Assembly: GCA_965203215.1 (NCBI GenBank)
Contig: CBDBBY010000001.1
Location: 1,240,001 to 1,304,000 of the forward strand
DNA: 64,000 bases
DNA from: CBDBBY01 sp965203215
Lineage (GTDB): Bacteria; Pseudomonadota; Alphaproteobacteria; Rhodobacterales; Rhodobacteraceae
Direction: 5' to 3'
A program made the position numbers and the translations under genes. Shown here piece after piece: positions 62,749-64,000 of the stretch. Each line of letters starts with the position of its first letter. Within the stretch, counting starts at the first letter, position 1. The notes beneath the pieces are model-generated. The model was not told the DNA's origin and did not search any database. It saw only the letters and a list, made by a program, of their open reading frames with translations.

Positions 62749-64000
62749 TGGGCACTAAATTGATCACAGTTCTCGCCTGCACCGCGGCGTTGGCGCTCGG
62801 CGCCTGCTCCGGCAACAATGCTTCGGGAACGACCGGAGGGGGCGGACCCGGCGCGGGATCAGGCAATAATGGCGGCCCGGACGGCGGAAACGGGAACGGC
62901 GGCGACGGATCGAACGGCGGAAACGGGGGCGGCGATTCGAATGGCGGCGCGGCTCCGACCCCGCTGCAGACGGCGCAGACCCGATACTCGGATGCCCAGG
63001 GGGCCGTGACGCGAGCGGTGGAAGCGGCGCGTCTGGCAGCGGCGGCGGATACCGAGGCGGCGCGCGCCAATGCGCAAAGGTTGATCGGCTTGGCCAGCAC
63101 GGCGCTTGACGATGCGGTGGAAGCGGCGGATGCTGCAGTCGCCGCAGCAGCGGACGGAAGCGGGGTGGAAGTCGGCGCGGCGGCAAGAGTGAGAAGACAA
63201 GCGCTCAGGCTCCAAAGCCAGCGGACGGACGACCTCGACGCGGCGCGTGATTCTCTCGCTTGGTACGGGAGAAATCTCGTGCGCTACGAGCTTGCGAGCG
63301 GCGCGGCCGTGAAGCCGCGCGAAGGCACCAACATCGCAACGATCAGAAGAATTCCGCGGACAAGAGACACGTCCGCGACCGACAGCGCCCAAATACCAAA
63401 TGTGGATAATGAGAATAAAGAGGATGACGCCTTCACCAGAACGACATTCAAGACCGTCATGTACGAGGACGGCAAGAAAGTGTTCTCCACAGCCGACGAC
63501 GGCGAAGGCGGCGATGAGTTCAAAGTGGATGGATGGGTCGGCTGGCCGGAAACAGACTGGCGCCTTGAAGCATTCGTTCACACCGGATTGAAACTGACGG
63601 ACGCCGGACTTGTCATTCGTACTGGCGGAACGATTGATATTGATGGCTGGCCTTCCCAAATATTTATTGTGGATTACGCGGATATGCGGAGAAACCTTGC
63701 TAACTACGCCAATCAAGGCGGCACGGGACACAACGGCTGGGATCTGGAGATCACGTTCGACGCGCCGCAGACCATGCCCGTTCCGAACGCCCCGGACGGC
63801 AAGAATTGGGTTGCCAGCTGGCAAGGAAACGGCGATTTCTACTGGAGAGCCATCGCCCCCGCCGACGAGGACATGCAGCTGGCTGCTGACGGGAAATACT
63901 ATCAGGAGGGTGCATTCCTCCAGCCTGACGGGTACAAGGACCTCGGCACGTACGAGATCTGGCTGTCCAACCACATCGGCGTGGATACGAAGCTCGAGCC
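62749..64000 (+). CDS. Gly/Asn- and Ala-rich lipoprotein (3' partial)
   Basis: Open from ATG 62749 (after GAGGAGG) to the end of the window, 417 codons so far. A lipoprotein signal MGTKLITVLACTAALALGAC gives lipidated Cys20. Next is a ~50-residue Gly/Asn/Asp-rich flexible linker, then an Ala-rich predicted helical segment of about 110 residues (RAVEAARLAAAADTEAARAN), then a region rich in Trp and beta-type sequence (WVGWPETDWRLEAFVH, NGWDLEITFDAP, WLSNHIGVDT). Probably an outer-membrane surface lipoprotein; no family recognised. Confidence 0.82.

Noticed and set aside
1..64000. CRISPR array
   Set aside because: No series of regularly spaced short repeats; repeats present are pairs, tandem gene units or IS ends.

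Overview
The window looks like a piece of an alphaproteobacterial chromosome that is heavily colonised by insertion sequences and partly decaying. The alphaproteobacterial reading rests on a stand-alone NDUFS4-type accessory subunit of respiratory complex I, a long fused GlnE, a DUF1778/GNAT toxin-antitoxin pair, and remnants of TbpB-like surface lipoproteins. Housekeeping genes (glnE, uvrB, nadD, ettA, lon, tgt, tpiA, lpdA) are intact. Accessory genes are often broken by frameshifts, nonsense codons or insertions. IS families present: IS1634, IS21, IS110, IS630 (two lineages), IS1182, and two MITE-like elements.

Layout. 1-2.5 kb: end of an sn-glycerol-3-phosphate ABC importer operon (ugpA-ugpE-ugpC). 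2.7-3.7 kb: GDP-L-fucose synthase. 3.9-5.6 kb: a two-gene minus-strand module, DUF4365 protein plus an unrecognised 386-aa protein. 6-10 kb: glnE and an enoyl-CoA hydratase. 10.5-13.5 kb: a TbpB-like lipoprotein gene split by an IS1634-family element with an exceptionally long (53-54 bp) target duplication. 13.6-15 kb: a BKACE (DUF849) enzyme and tRNA-Arg(UCU). 15.1-22.9 kb: a probably foreign catabolic island bounded by 50-bp imperfect direct repeats. It holds a broken glutamine-synthetase-like gene, a nitronate-monooxygenase-like flavoprotein, a Rieske oxygenase, a glyoxalase, a cupin, an intact glutamine-synthetase-like ligase, a truncated BCCT transporter and a MetX-like hydrolase; it most resembles a catabolic cluster for N-alkylated amines.

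23-29 kb: NDUFS4, uvrB, a methyltransferase, a TerB-domain protein and nadD. 29-32.3 kb: mostly decayed DNA, with one tiny secreted-peptide gene plus terminator and a fossil copy of the 5' end of ettA. 32.3-37.4 kb: ettA, then three cobalamin genes (cbiX with a His-rich tail, cbiD, cobK). 37.4-47.4 kb: an IS pile-up (IS21 containing IS110; IS630 remnant, IS1182, chimeric IS630 and a MITE joined end to end at CTAG tetranucleotides), with an ankyrin-repeat lipoprotein carrying a 291-bp tandem duplication in the middle.

47.4-60.5 kb: lon, tgt, sufT-like, IscA/SufA-like, tpiA, an AlbA_2-domain gene with one in-frame TGA, lpdA, a DUF924 gene, an esterase, alkA and an MFS transporter. 60.6-64 kb: a GNAT toxin/DUF1778 antitoxin pair with a palindromic operator candidate, a second copy of a ~415-bp dispersed repeat, and the 5' part of a Gly/Asn- and Ala-rich lipoprotein that runs off the window. 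Start sites were chosen from Shine-Dalgarno spacing and family length; all homology statements come from reading the sequences, not from searches.
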